Origin: Alterisphingorhabdus sp051668705
GTDB lineage: Bacteria > Pseudomonadota > Alphaproteobacteria > Sphingomonadales > Sphingomonadaceae
Length of the DNA stretch: 64,000 nt
Reading direction: 5' to 3'
Assembly: GCF_051668705.1 (NCBI RefSeq)
Contig: NZ_CP196351.1
Location: 434,001 to 498,000, forward strand
Positions 16,909 through 24,771 of the stretch are shown piece after piece. The notes beneath the pieces are model-generated. The model was not told where the DNA came from, searched no databases, and saw only the letters and a program-made list of their open reading frames with translations. The position numbers were made by a program, and so were the translations under genes. The first letter of the stretch is position 1; each line of letters starts with the position of its first letter.

Positions 16909-17274
16909 TTAGATCAAATCATCTATATCGACATTGAGTGCATCGGCGATTGCCGAGAGTGTCTTGATGGAGCCTTCCTTGCGGCCCCGCTCTAACTCGC
17001 AGATCGTCGTTTTCGAGACGCCAACAGTATCGGCAAGAGCCTGCTGCGTCAGGCCGCGATATTCACGGAATACACGGATAGGGGATTCACCGCTCACCAT
17101 GCGGCGGACCAGCTCCGCAGGGAGCAATTCTTCATCCAGACGCAGGGCTTGGTCGAGCGCTGCGATATCAAGCCGTTCTTCCATAGACTCCTTGAGCGCA
17201 TTGAGTTCAGCAAGCAAGCCTTCAAACTCTCGCTTTGGTATCTTCACAAATCCGTTTTCGGTCACATAATCCAT
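16909..17274 (-). CDS. XRE-family antitoxin
   Basis: A 121-residue protein with a C-terminal helix-turn-helix (about 75-115: RGLTQQALADTVGVSKTTICELERG). Its N-terminal half is a helical segment likely to bind the toxin. It starts 9 bases after the toxin stop, so the order is toxin first, as in HigBA-type modules. It would bind the toxin and repress the palindrome at 17531-17547. A good candidate for stabilising the element. Confidence 0.88.
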   Translation of the reverse strand: MDYVTENGFVKIPKREFEGLLAELNALKESMEERLDIAALDQALRLDEELLPAELVRRMVSGESPIRVFREYRGLTQQALADTVGVSKTTICELERGRKEGSIKTLSAIADALNVDIDDLI

Positions 17275-17283
17275 TGTCTTATC

Positions 17284-17523
17284 CTATTTATACACATCGC
17301 CGCGTGGCCCAACTCTGATAACGATCAATTCCATATCGACGGTATAGATCGCCCGGTAAGTGCCAATACGAAGTCTCAAATAGCCTTCACGTCCGGCAAG
17401 TGTTTTAATATCAAGCTCGGAAACATCTCCGGCTTCTATTTTGTCAAAAGCCGCAAAGAAGCGAAGGGCCATATTGCGAGGCATCTTACGCAAGGCTTTG
17501 GCGGCATTTTTCCTTATCTTCAT
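17284..17523 (-). CDS. RelE/ParE-superfamily toxin
   Basis: A 79-residue basic protein with the family's C-terminal beta-sheet: LAGREGYLRLRIGTYRAIYT (about 43-62) followed by ELIVIRVGPRGDVYK. RelE-type proteins cleave mRNA at the ribosome. Which activity this one has cannot be told from sequence. The ATG lies only 5 bases after a -10-like hexamer, so the mRNA may be leaderless. Confidence 0.85.
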   Translation of the reverse strand: MKIRKNAAKALRKMPRNMALRFFAAFDKIEAGDVSELDIKTLAGREGYLRLRIGTYRAIYTVDMELIVIRVGPRGDVYK

Positions 17524-17528
17524 AATCT

Positions 17529-17557
17529 ATGTTAGCTTAAGGCTAACAAAAAGTCAA
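17529..17557 (-). promoter_or_regulatory. Toxin-antitoxin promoter with embedded operator
   Basis: On the minus strand -35 TTGACT (17557-17552) and -10 TAACAT (17534-17529) are separated by 17 bases. An inverted repeat with 6-bp arms GTTAGC/GCTAAC (17531-17547) occupies the spacer and overlaps the -10. This is the expected arrangement for autorepression by the antitoxin. Confidence 0.7.
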
Positions 17558-17577
17558 GTTTGACCTTTTGCGCCAAG

Positions 17578-18963
17578 CTACCTCTCTCGGTCTAAGTTTC
17601 GTTGTTGTTCTCTGTTCGACAGTGAGCGCCTTGTTTCGATAAATTGCCGCCGCGCCTCTACAATCTTATCTGCTTTGGAAGGTGTGCGGTCAGCGGCCTT
17701 GTCGAAACCTGTTTTGACATTGGGTGCATTGGGGAGGCGGCGCTGATTATCCTTGCCGTCCATATCGTGATAGCGCTCAGTATCCTTTTGCAGTTCATGG
17801 GTTGTTTTATGATTTTGGGTGCGTTCGGTTTTTGCCGATAGGCGCAGTGCGTTGCGGTTCTCTTGTTGTTTGAAGATGAGTGCGTCGCGTTCGGTCTGAT
17901 CGCGTTGCTGGGAAACCGCCAGTTCAAGGCGATGTTGTTCGGTGAGGCGCCTATGTTCACCGCGCAGCCTGTCCCATAACCCGCCCAGTCCTTTGCGGAA
18001 TTGCGTCTGCCTTTGCTTTTGCTCGGTGTCCTGGCGCAATCGCAAGCGTTCATCAAATGCCAGCCGTTCAGCGCGTTGGTCAGCAACCAGCCTGTCTTTT
18101 TCTTGCAGGAAGCGGTCGCGTAGAAAAGTGCTTTTGCGTTCCTGCTCAGCTTGCAGCCGGGAGAGCATAAATTGCATATCATGCGCTATTGCCGCCTTGG
18201 CTTCATCAACGCTTTGCAAATCTTGCTTGTCACCAAGGCGCTCTTTGATTTGTCTGGCTTTGACTCCAGCCTTCCTGCCGATGGAATAAACCTCACCATG
18301 ATAATCGACAGCTACGTAGCTTTTGCTGTCACCACACGCCAGCCAGTAGCCGCGTTCTTTTAGAGCATGTTCAAATGTAGCTTTAGTATCTGAAATCATC
18401 CACGCATCAGAAATCGCGTCTGCTATGTCGCGAGGGTCTTTATCTATCCGCTTCGCTTGTTGCCAATCTTCCAACGTAAAGTTGCGCGGATCGGATTTTG
18501 AACGATCTGCAAAGCCTTCTGGCATTTTCCAGCCATGTTCGCGGTGTAATTCACGAGCAACATCTTGCAGCTTGTTCTTGTGAAAGGATAGCTGTCTGGC
18601 TTTCATCGTCTCAGGATCAATACGCGACCAGACCGCATGAGCATGGCGGCGACCATCTTTTTCATGAAAGACAATGGCGCGGGGCTGACCATCCAAACCA
18701 AGCTCAGATTCCGCCTGTTCAATGGCTCGCTCAAAATCCTGCGTTGAGACTTTGGCATCCGGCGGCGGATTGAGGGACAAGGAGAACAGAAATTGCTTAC
18801 AGCGTGTTCCGCGAGAGATTGCATAGGCTTCCTGAAAGGCTCCATCTAAATCCTCAGACATAAAGCCGCTCAGTTCATGCACTGTTACATGGTCATTTTC
18901 ATCTTTCATAAGGTGTTGCGCCAGATCACGCGCACCGCCACGAGCATTGCCGACCAGTATCAT
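17578..18963 (-). CDS. Relaxase (MobA/VirD2-type mobilization nuclease)
   Basis: The relaxase would nick oriT and pilot the strand for transfer. The 461-residue protein has the relaxase metal-binding motif HEKDGRRHAHAVWSRID (about 99-115) in the N-terminal domain. A long charged coiled-coil C-terminal half (about 260-460) is rich in Arg, Gln and Glu. The start overlaps the upstream accessory gene by 4 bases. With the coupling protein at the other end of the element it makes the element mobilizable. Confidence 0.88.
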   Translation of the reverse strand: MILVGNARGGARDLAQHLMKDENDHVTVHELSGFMSEDLDGAFQEAYAISRGTRCKQFLFSLSLNPPPDAKVSTQDFERAIEQAESELGLDGQPRAIVFHEKDGRRHAHAVWSRIDPETMKARQLSFHKNKLQDVARELHREHGWKMPEGFADRSKSDPRNFTLEDWQQAKRIDKDPRDIADAISDAWMISDTKATFEHALKERGYWLACGDSKSYVAVDYHGEVYSIGRKAGVKARQIKERLGDKQDLQSVDEAKAAIAHDMQFMLSRLQAEQERKSTFLRDRFLQEKDRLVADQRAERLAFDERLRLRQDTEQKQRQTQFRKGLGGLWDRLRGEHRRLTEQHRLELAVSQQRDQTERDALIFKQQENRNALRLSAKTERTQNHKTTHELQKDTERYHDMDGKDNQRRLPNAPNVKTGFDKAADRTPSKADKIVEARRQFIETRRSLSNREQQRNLDRER

Positions 18964-19394
18964 GAGCGCAGCCCCAAAGCCCGGATCAAAGCGGCATGGA
19001 TACCGTCAATCGTCGAACAGGCGTTATTGATGGCTGCGATAGCCTCAGGACTTTCCGGTAACGCACCTAATCGGGCCGCTTTTGAAAGTTCACGCAGGCT
19101 TGGCGCTATGTCCGACTGTCCTAGCCACGCCAGTATTTGCGCCAGTTCCTTCTGATTGGCTTTCGGACGACACAGCTTCTTTCCTACAGGCTTGGTCCCT
19201 AGAAGCTTGAACCGGATATATGGCCCCAATGACAGCGGACCCGCTTCACGTTCCAACTGCGCGCGATCTTCATCTGACAATCTAATCGAGAAGGGTTTGC
19301 CCTTACCGCGATGGCGAGCAGGACGGATCAGCACACCCGACCCGCAAGCATCTGCAAATGTCTCAACAACTTTTTGGGAGCCGGGCCGCCTCAT
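18960..19394 (-). CDS. MobC-like relaxosome accessory protein
   Basis: A 144-residue basic protein with FSIRLSDEDRAQLEREAG (about 35-52), typical of the ribbon-helix-helix-like start of MobC proteins, and GPYIRFKLLG. MobC proteins help the relaxase to melt and nick oriT. The gene overlaps both the relaxase and the preceding small gene by 4 bases, forming a three-gene coupled operon. Confidence 0.78.
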   Translation of the reverse strand: MRRPGSQKVVETFADACGSGVLIRPARHRGKGKPFSIRLSDEDRAQLEREAGPLSLGPYIRFKLLGTKPVGKKLCRPKANQKELAQILAWLGQSDIAPSLRELSKAARLGALPESPEAIAAINNACSTIDGIHAALIRALGLRS

Positions 19395-19588
19395 AACCCT
19401 AGCTCCTCTAATTCGGGTTCCAGCGCTTTAAGCTGGTTTTCCCAGTCTGCTAATTCATCAAAAAGGGTGTTTAATGTTTGTGCCTCTAGGGGCACCATTT
19501 TTCCTATCCTTGCCGCTATTTTCTCCGCTGTGCTTCGTGGCAGCTGCAAGCTGACGGTCGCTCTTCGGGTTCGGTCTTGCGTGTTCAT
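19391..19588 (-). CDS. Small first gene of the mobilization operon, 65 residues
   Basis: It begins MNTQDRTRRATVSLQLPRST, which looks like a ribbon-helix-helix strand plus helix, followed by an acidic helix (NTLFDELADWENQLKALEPELEE). A small DNA-binding relaxosome or autoregulatory role is likely but not proven. Its stop overlaps the MobC-like start by 4 bases. An adjacent TATAAT box lies upstream. Confidence 0.7.
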   Translation of the reverse strand: MNTQDRTRRATVSLQLPRSTAEKIAARIGKMVPLEAQTLNTLFDELADWENQLKALEPELEELGL

Positions 19589-19601
19589 TCACGCTAACTG
19601 A

Positions 19602-19614
19602 CGATATTATATCG
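19602..19614 (-). promoter_or_regulatory. Mobilization operon -10 region with short inverted repeat
   Basis: The minus strand has a perfect TATAAT (19611-19606) inside a symmetrical element (arms CGATA/TATCG, 19602-19614), about 17 bases upstream of the small gene's ATG. No convincing -35 is seen. The symmetry suggests repression by one of the mobilization proteins, and oriT may lie here. Confidence 0.5.
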
Positions 19615-19649
19615 CAGACCTGATTAAAAAGGCGTGGTAATCACCCTGT

Positions 19650-20339
19650 ATGACGAATCATGTTTCTGAGGGTTATCAGCTTGTCACCTTTGGTGACGAG
19701 AAAGAGCCTGTCATTATTATTGATGATTTTAGCAGTCAGTTCGCAGCACTTAAGCTGTTGACCGAGCAAGCGGATTATTCCCCCGTTGCTGGCGGCTATC
19801 CGGGTATCAGAGCGCCAGCATCACCAGCATATTTGCGCGAACGGCAGGATATGTTCGCCCAGATTTTGCGGCAGCATTATGACTATTCATTTGGCGCTGA
19901 TATTCAGGGAATGGATTATTCCATAGTCACCACACAGCCCGCGGCACTCTCCCAAGCACAGCGCATGCCGCATTATGATGATGTCGCGCCTGACCTGCTT
20001 GCCTTATTGCATTATGTGAATTGCCCTGATGATGGTGGCACCGCCTTTTATCGCCATAAGGCTACGGGTTATGAGACGGTCAGCAGTGAGCGCGAAGACC
20101 ATTATGCAAAGGTTCTGAAAGAAGAAATGGCGCAATATGGCGACTTTCCTGAAGCCTATATTGATGGTGATAATGCGCGGTTTGAGAAAATTGGTGAAGT
20201 GCAGGCCAAACCGAACCGCATGGTTATTTATCGTGGACGGACATTGCATTCGGGCTGTATCAGGCAGGGCGTTAATTTTTCAGCTGATCCGAAACTGGGG
20301 CGTGTCACAGTCAATATATTTATGACGGATGCGCGGTGA
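19650..20339 (+). CDS. DUF6445-type 2-oxoglutarate/iron-oxygenase-like protein
   Basis: A 229-residue protein that I place in the DUF6445 family, which is found with halogenase-like flavoproteins and TonB receptors in sphingomonad-type carbohydrate loci. Possible iron ligands: PHYDDV (His and Asp, about residues 110-114) and TLHSGC (His near 197), with GGTAFYRHKATG between. No signal peptide. No good ribosome-binding site is seen before the ATG; insertion of the element next to it may have removed its original upstream region. Substrate unknown. Confidence 0.75.
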   Translation: MTNHVSEGYQLVTFGDEKEPVIIIDDFSSQFAALKLLTEQADYSPVAGGYPGIRAPASPAYLRERQDMFAQILRQHYDYSFGADIQGMDYSIVTTQPAALSQAQRMPHYDDVAPDLLALLHYVNCPDDGGTAFYRHKATGYETVSSEREDHYAKVLKEEMAQYGDFPEAYIDGDNARFEKIGEVQAKPNRMVIYRGRTLHSGCIRQGVNFSADPKLGRVTVNIFMTDAR

Positions 20340-20417
20340 CAGCCGTTCCTTGAGAAGCGGTTTACTGACAATTTTGAGTATAGCTAAACCATCGATACTG
20401 ATCAGTTGAACTTTATT

Positions 20418-20435
20418 AATGACAACGTTATCATT
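20418..20435. promoter_or_regulatory. LacI-type operator (imperfect palindrome)
   Basis: AATGACAA CG TTATCATT, a palindrome with one mismatch per 8-bp arm and a CG centre. The half-site TGACAA is shared with the operators at 27428 and 44863. It lies about 25 bases before the start of the cupin lipoprotein gene. Confidence 0.65.
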
Positions 20436-20459
20436 GCGCTTTTTCAAGGGAGTGAGTTT

Positions 20460-20945
20460 GTGATACGATATGTGGTGCCATTTTCATTAGCGCTTTGTTT
20501 GCTAGGTTGTTCTCCGGCGGTAGAGGATAATGCAGCTCAGTCAGCGGACGATATTGCTGCAAAAGTGCCCGCCGGTCTTGAGACACAGATTCTCTCAGCC
20601 AAAAACGCCAAAACCAGTGCGGAGCAATGGGGCAGATTTACTGAATATTTTGCTGGCGAAACCGAGGGTGTCACTGATCTTCTTTCAGGCGTGGCAGAGA
20701 TCAAGCCGGGTATGGAAATCCATCCGCCGCACAAGCATGCAGAAGAGGAATTTCTGATGGTGCTGGAAGGGAAGGGTACATGGACCCTAGGCGATAAGGA
20801 ATTTCCCGCTGAACAAGGGGATATGCTCTATTCGCGCGCTTGGGATGTGCATAATATCTCCAATACAGGCGACACGGTTTTGAAATTCGTTTTCTGGAAA
20901 TGGCATTCTAAAGGGACAAAGCGTCCTGTCGATCCAGCGCAGTGA
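20460..20945 (+). CDS. Cupin-domain lipoprotein
   Basis: The start is a GTG at 20460 with AAGGGAG upstream; the longer TTG reading from 20406 would place the operator inside the gene. A signal with lipobox CLLGC gives a lipoprotein. The mature part is a single cupin barrel with PPHKHAEEEFLMVLEGKGTWTLG (residues of metal motif 1: His, His, Glu), then GDMLYSRAWDVHNISNTGD (motif 2). The role in the pathway is unknown; sugar binding or isomerisation fits the locus. It overlaps the next gene (GTGA). Confidence 0.8.
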   Translation: MIRYVVPFSLALCLLGCSPAVEDNAAQSADDIAAKVPAGLETQILSAKNAKTSAEQWGRFTEYFAGETEGVTDLLSGVAEIKPGMEIHPPHKHAEEEFLMVLEGKGTWTLGDKEFPAEQGDMLYSRAWDVHNISNTGDTVLKFVFWKWHSKGTKRPVDPAQ

Positions 20946-22852
20946 GCATTTGCGCGCAGTCTGGCATGGCAAGGCAGCTATGGCTTAGATCAAAGCTATT
21001 ATGGCTTGGCACCATCATGCTTTGCCTCAGCCTCACAGCCTGCGCTGCAAAACCCGCGCCTGCGCGTCCCTTAGCGGCACCTCTGACTACTAAGCCCGAC
21101 ATTATCCAAGCCCAACAATGGCATCCAATAACTTTGGATTTTGCAGGCCCGACCTTGCATGAAAAAGGATCGCTAAATCCCTTTACCGATTATCGTTTAT
21201 TGGTGACTTTTGTTCAGGGTGATAAGCAGATAATAGTGCGGGGTTATTTTGCTGCTGATGGTGATGCAGCCAATACGGGTGCTGTCGCAGGTAATATCTG
21301 GCGCGTACATTTTGTTCCAGAGCTTTCGGGCCGATGGGGATATACCGCACAGCTTCACACAGGCACTGATATCGCCCTAAGCAATGTGCGCGATCAGGGT
21401 CAGGGCGTAGCTTTGCAGAATGATAAGGGTGTGCTGGATGTGCAATCTGTAGGATTGGACGCGAGGAGGGAAAGTGATAGTCTTTATGGCCGCGGCGTTT
21501 TGCAAAAATCTGGCCGCTATTTGCGGTTTTCGGGCAATGGCGCCTTTTGGATAAAGGGCGGTACAAACAGCCCGGAAAACCTGCTCGGTTATCAGGATTT
21601 TGATGGCACTTATCGTCAAAGGGCGGACGCCCGCAAAGGCGAGTCCGCAATCAATGAGAAACTGCATGGCTATGCCCCGCATTTGCGTGATTGGCGCGAG
21701 GGTGACCCTGTCTGGCGCGGTGATAAGGGCAAAGGACTGATAGGGGCGGTTAATTATTTGGCCGATCAGGGCATGAATGCGGCCTATATGCTGACCATGA
21801 ATGTCGATGGTGATGGCAAGGATGTATGGCCATGGCTGGAACCAGATGATCCCAGCCGCTTTGATGTCAGCAAATTGGCGCAATGGGATATTGTTTTTGC
21901 GCATATGCAGAAGCGCGGCGTGGCATTGCATCTGGTTATGCAGGAGCGTGAAAATGAGCTGATGCTGGATGGCGGTGATACCGGACGTCTTCGAAAATTA
22001 TACTTTCTTGAGATGATTGCCCGCTTTGGGCATCACCCTGCATTATTTTGGAATTTGGGTGAGGAGAACGGCCCTGTCCATTGGGATCCGCAAGGGCAGA
22101 ATGATCAACAGCGCATTGCCATGGCCGACTTCCTCTATGATGCTGACCCCTATCGCCATCCTATATTATTGCACACCCATGCGGAGGCGAAAGATAAGGA
22201 TATTTTGCTGACGCCTTTATTGGCTCTGCCATCTCTGGATGGTTTGTCTTTTCAGGTCGCCGAACGAGAGATGGTCAATGCCGAAACCAGAAAATGGCAC
22301 CGCTTAAGCGCACAGGCGGGAAATGCCTGGCTCATCACCATGGATGAGATTGGCAAATGGCAAATTGGCGCGCGAGCCGATATTGATGACCCGAGACATG
22401 ACAGTTTGCGGCGACACGCTTTATGGGGGCATTTGCTGGCTGGCGGGGCAGGTGTAGAATGGTATTTTGGCGCACATCAACGTGGCAATGACCTGTCCAC
22501 CGAAGACTGGCGCAGCCGCGCAGAATTATGGCGCCAGACGCGGCTGGCGATGGATTTTTTTGAAAGCGAACTGCCCTATTGGCAGATGGAGCCCTGCGCA
22601 AAGGCGCCGCAGGCCTATTGCTTCGCAAAGTCTGGCGATATCTATGTTTATTATGTTGGTGAGAATGTGCCTGCCATGACGGCATTTGCCGTCGCGCCAG
22701 GTGATTATGCCGTGCGCTGGTATGATCCGCTAACAGGGCTTTTTGCCAATGATGGTGCGGTCGAAACCATCACCATAAACACAACATTACCGGTCTTAGC
22801 GAAGCCACCCGATAAGGGCAGAGACTGGGTTGCGATCTATAAGCGCCAATAA
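20942..22852 (+). CDS. DUF5060/DUF4038-type glycoside hydrolase lipoprotein
   Basis: A 636-residue exported protein with lipobox-like LSLTAC near residue 34. An N-terminal DUF5060-like beta domain (about 60-150, ending IWRVHFVPELSGRWGYTAQL) is followed by a TIM-barrel region (about 185-560). The barrel has FWIKGGTNSPENLLGY, NAAYMLTMNVDGDG, FWNLGEENG (candidate acid Glu) and WLITMDEIGKW (candidate nucleophile Glu). This architecture belongs to apiosidase-like and related hydrolases. The exact substrate is not readable. GTG at 20942 overlaps the cupin stop; ATG at 20966 is an alternative start. Confidence 0.82.
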   Translation: MSICAQSGMARQLWLRSKLLWLGTIMLCLSLTACAAKPAPARPLAAPLTTKPDIIQAQQWHPITLDFAGPTLHEKGSLNPFTDYRLLVTFVQGDKQIIVRGYFAADGDAANTGAVAGNIWRVHFVPELSGRWGYTAQLHTGTDIALSNVRDQGQGVALQNDKGVLDVQSVGLDARRESDSLYGRGVLQKSGRYLRFSGNGAFWIKGGTNSPENLLGYQDFDGTYRQRADARKGESAINEKLHGYAPHLRDWREGDPVWRGDKGKGLIGAVNYLADQGMNAAYMLTMNVDGDGKDVWPWLEPDDPSRFDVSKLAQWDIVFAHMQKRGVALHLVMQERENELMLDGGDTGRLRKLYFLEMIARFGHHPALFWNLGEENGPVHWDPQGQNDQQRIAMADFLYDADPYRHPILLHTHAEAKDKDILLTPLLALPSLDGLSFQVAEREMVNAETRKWHRLSAQAGNAWLITMDEIGKWQIGARADIDDPRHDSLRRHALWGHLLAGGAGVEWYFGAHQRGNDLSTEDWRSRAELWRQTRLAMDFFESELPYWQMEPCAKAPQAYCFAKSGDIYVYYVGENVPAMTAFAVAPGDYAVRWYDPLTGLFANDGAVETITINTTLPVLAKPPDKGRDWVAIYKRQ

Positions 22853-22902
22853 CCGAACAGAGCGCACCATAAAAGAATGCGCCAAATAACGGAGAGACTA
22901 AG

Positions 22903-24273
22903 TTGGAAAGTTTTGAGGCAGCGCGCCCGCTCTTGGCGACATTGGCTGGCGTATCGGGGTTGTTGGTTCTTATTCTCTGGAGAAAAGTTCCGCCTTTCCC
23001 TGCCTTGCTGGTTGCAGCCATGTTTACTGGCTTAGCCGCCGGTCTGGCGCCTGATGCCGTGTTGAAGTCCATCACTGATGGCATGGGCGGTGTGCTCGGT
23101 TTTATCGCCATCATTGTAGGGTTAGGGGCCATATTTGGCGCTTTTCTGGAAGCAACCGGGGCGGCTCAGGCTCTGGCGCAATATATGACTGGTGACAGAA
23201 AGCCGGGTGCAGCGGGCGTGGCGATGGGTTTTGTCGGGATTGTGATTGCCATACCCGTTTTCTTCGACGTTGGTTTGATCCTGCTTTTCCCTCTCGTGCA
23301 AGCATTAGCAAGTAAGGCAAAGAAGCCGACCATGTATTTTGGTCTGCCATTGCTCGCCGGTTTGGCCACTGCCCATGCCTTTATTCCGCCAACCCCCGGT
23401 CCTGTCGCTGTTGCGGAAATTCTGGGCGCTGAACTGGGCCTTGTCATTCTCTTTGGTCTGATCTGCGGTATTCCCGCCATGCTGATAGGCGGCCCCGTCT
23501 ATGCTGGCTGGGCAGAGAAAAAGAGCTGGCTCGTCCATAAGGGCTTTGCGGATAATAGCTTAGAAAAAACCATGACAGCAGAACCATCTGTAAAAGTGGA
23601 CACAGTTTTGGCGCTGAAAGGCATTTTTGCCATCATGGTGCCGATAATATTGATTATTGCTGCTGCGATATTAAAAGTATCGGGCGCGAATTGGGGCGTA
23701 TTTGGCGCTATACTATCTTTTTTGGGGCATCCCTTTGTCGCGTTAATGATTGCCTGTCTTTTGGCCTATTATATTTTGCGGCCTAACGATGAAGAAGGCG
23801 CGGCGCATTTGCAAGACACTCTGTCTCGTGCGGCTGAACCTACAGCGATTATTCTGTTGGTCACAGGGGCTGGCGGTGCTTTCAAACAGGTATTGGTGGA
23901 CACAGGGGCTGGCGCTGCACTGGCAGAAGCGACATTGGCATTAGATATGGGCGCTATCACGGCAGGCTTTATTCTCGCGGCCATCACCCGCGTTGCGCAA
24001 GGTTCGGCAACGGTTGCGATGTTGACCGCTGCGGGATTATGCGCCCCTATTGCCGTTGCCGCTGGATTAGGGCCGGTTGATCTGGCGTTGATGACCATAG
24101 CGATAGCATCAGGTGCCAGCATCCTTAGCCATGTGAATGATTCCGGTTTCTGGCTTGTTTCACGTTTCTTTGATCTATCAACCGATGAAACACTCAAGAG
24201 CTGGACAATAGCGTCCACTCTGGTGGGCGTAACCGGCTTTGTGATTACCCTAATTCTCGGGGCTATTTTCTAA
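22903..24273 (+). CDS. gntP: GntP-family gluconate permease
   Basis: Inner-membrane gluconate/proton symporter of 456 residues with about 12 hydrophobic segments. Family motifs seen: GLGAIFGAFLEATGAAQ (about 68-84), the PVFFDVGLILLFPL segment, FIPPTPGPVAV and HVNDSGFWLVSRF near the end. The start is TTG with GGAGAG upstream. The 3' end overlaps the convergent gluconokinase gene by 24 bases. It supplies gluconate made by the gluconolactonase at 27484. Confidence 0.92.
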   Translation: MESFEAARPLLATLAGVSGLLVLILWRKVPPFPALLVAAMFTGLAAGLAPDAVLKSITDGMGGVLGFIAIIVGLGAIFGAFLEATGAAQALAQYMTGDRKPGAAGVAMGFVGIVIAIPVFFDVGLILLFPLVQALASKAKKPTMYFGLPLLAGLATAHAFIPPTPGPVAVAEILGAELGLVILFGLICGIPAMLIGGPVYAGWAEKKSWLVHKGFADNSLEKTMTAEPSVKVDTVLALKGIFAIMVPIILIIAAAILKVSGANWGVFGAILSFLGHPFVALMIACLLAYYILRPNDEEGAAHLQDTLSRAAEPTAIILLVTGAGGAFKQVLVDTGAGAALAEATLALDMGAITAGFILAAITRVAQGSATVAMLTAAGLCAPIAVAAGLGPVDLALMTIAIASGASILSHVNDSGFWLVSRFFDLSTDETLKSWTIASTLVGVTGFVITLILGAIF

Positions 24274-24750
24274 TGCGGTCAAGACATTGTCGATAATCTG
24301 ATGGACCGGATTATTGGCTGATATCCTGATCGCCTCTTTGGGAACATCAAGCGCGTCCAACTGGCTTGAGAGCAGGCTGGACGGCATAAAATGATCCGTG
24401 CGTATTTTCAGGCGTTGCGATAGATCGTCTTCCGGAACATCCAAAAATACGAATTTCACCAAGCGTGATGTGCCGGTTTTAAGAGCCGACTGAACATAGG
24501 GCGTAAGCGCAGAACAGGCCAATATGGCCGTATCATGGTCAAGCCTGGCAATAGCCGTTTTCAGATTGGCGAGCCACTCTTTGCGATCATTATCCGTAAG
24601 CGCAGTGCCAGCGGCCATTTTGTCTTTATTGGCTTGCGGGTGATAATCATCGCCCTCAACCATTGGCCAGCCACTATGCCGTGATAGTGCGGCACCGATT
24701 GTGGATTTGCCACAACCGGATGGCCCCATCAGCACAATTAGCTTCTGCAT
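24250..24750 (-). CDS. gntK: Gluconokinase (GntK)
   Basis: Phosphorylates gluconate with ATP to 6-phosphogluconate, feeding the Entner-Doudoroff pathway. The 166-residue P-loop protein begins LIVLMGPSGCGKSTIGAAL (Walker A) and contains EGDDYHPQANKDKMAAGTALTD and ACSALTPYVQ, all typical. Encoded just upstream of the GH3 stop region on the same strand and convergent with gntP. Confidence 0.93.
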   Translation of the reverse strand: MQKLIVLMGPSGCGKSTIGAALSRHSGWPMVEGDDYHPQANKDKMAAGTALTDNDRKEWLANLKTAIARLDHDTAILACSALTPYVQSALKTGTSRLVKFVFLDVPEDDLSQRLKIRTDHFMPSSLLSSQLDALDVPKEAIRISANNPVHQIIDNVLTALENSPEN

Positions 24751-24771
24751 AACGCTGGCTGTAACGCAGTA

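Larger units (their letters stand above)
2045..19640. mobile_element. Integrative and mobilizable element at tRNA-Phe
   Basis: The left boundary is the 3' end of tRNA-Phe. The element carries a large serine recombinase at the tRNA end, a coupling protein, a relaxase with two accessory genes at the other end, and cargo in between. The right boundary is inferred: the mobilisation genes stop at 19588 and a chromosome-type carbohydrate locus starts at 19650. I found no duplicate of the tRNA 3' end at the right side, which is compatible with a serine recombinase, because these leave only very short matching cores. No VirB/Trb channel genes are present, so transfer would depend on a helper system. 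Cargo base composition is visibly AT-richer than the flanks. The exact right end is uncertain by some tens of bases. Confidence 0.8.

Noticed and set aside
16909..17535. Plus-strand frames over the toxin-antitoxin module
   Set aside because: They are shadows; the minus-strand genes have clear families, spacing and a promoter.
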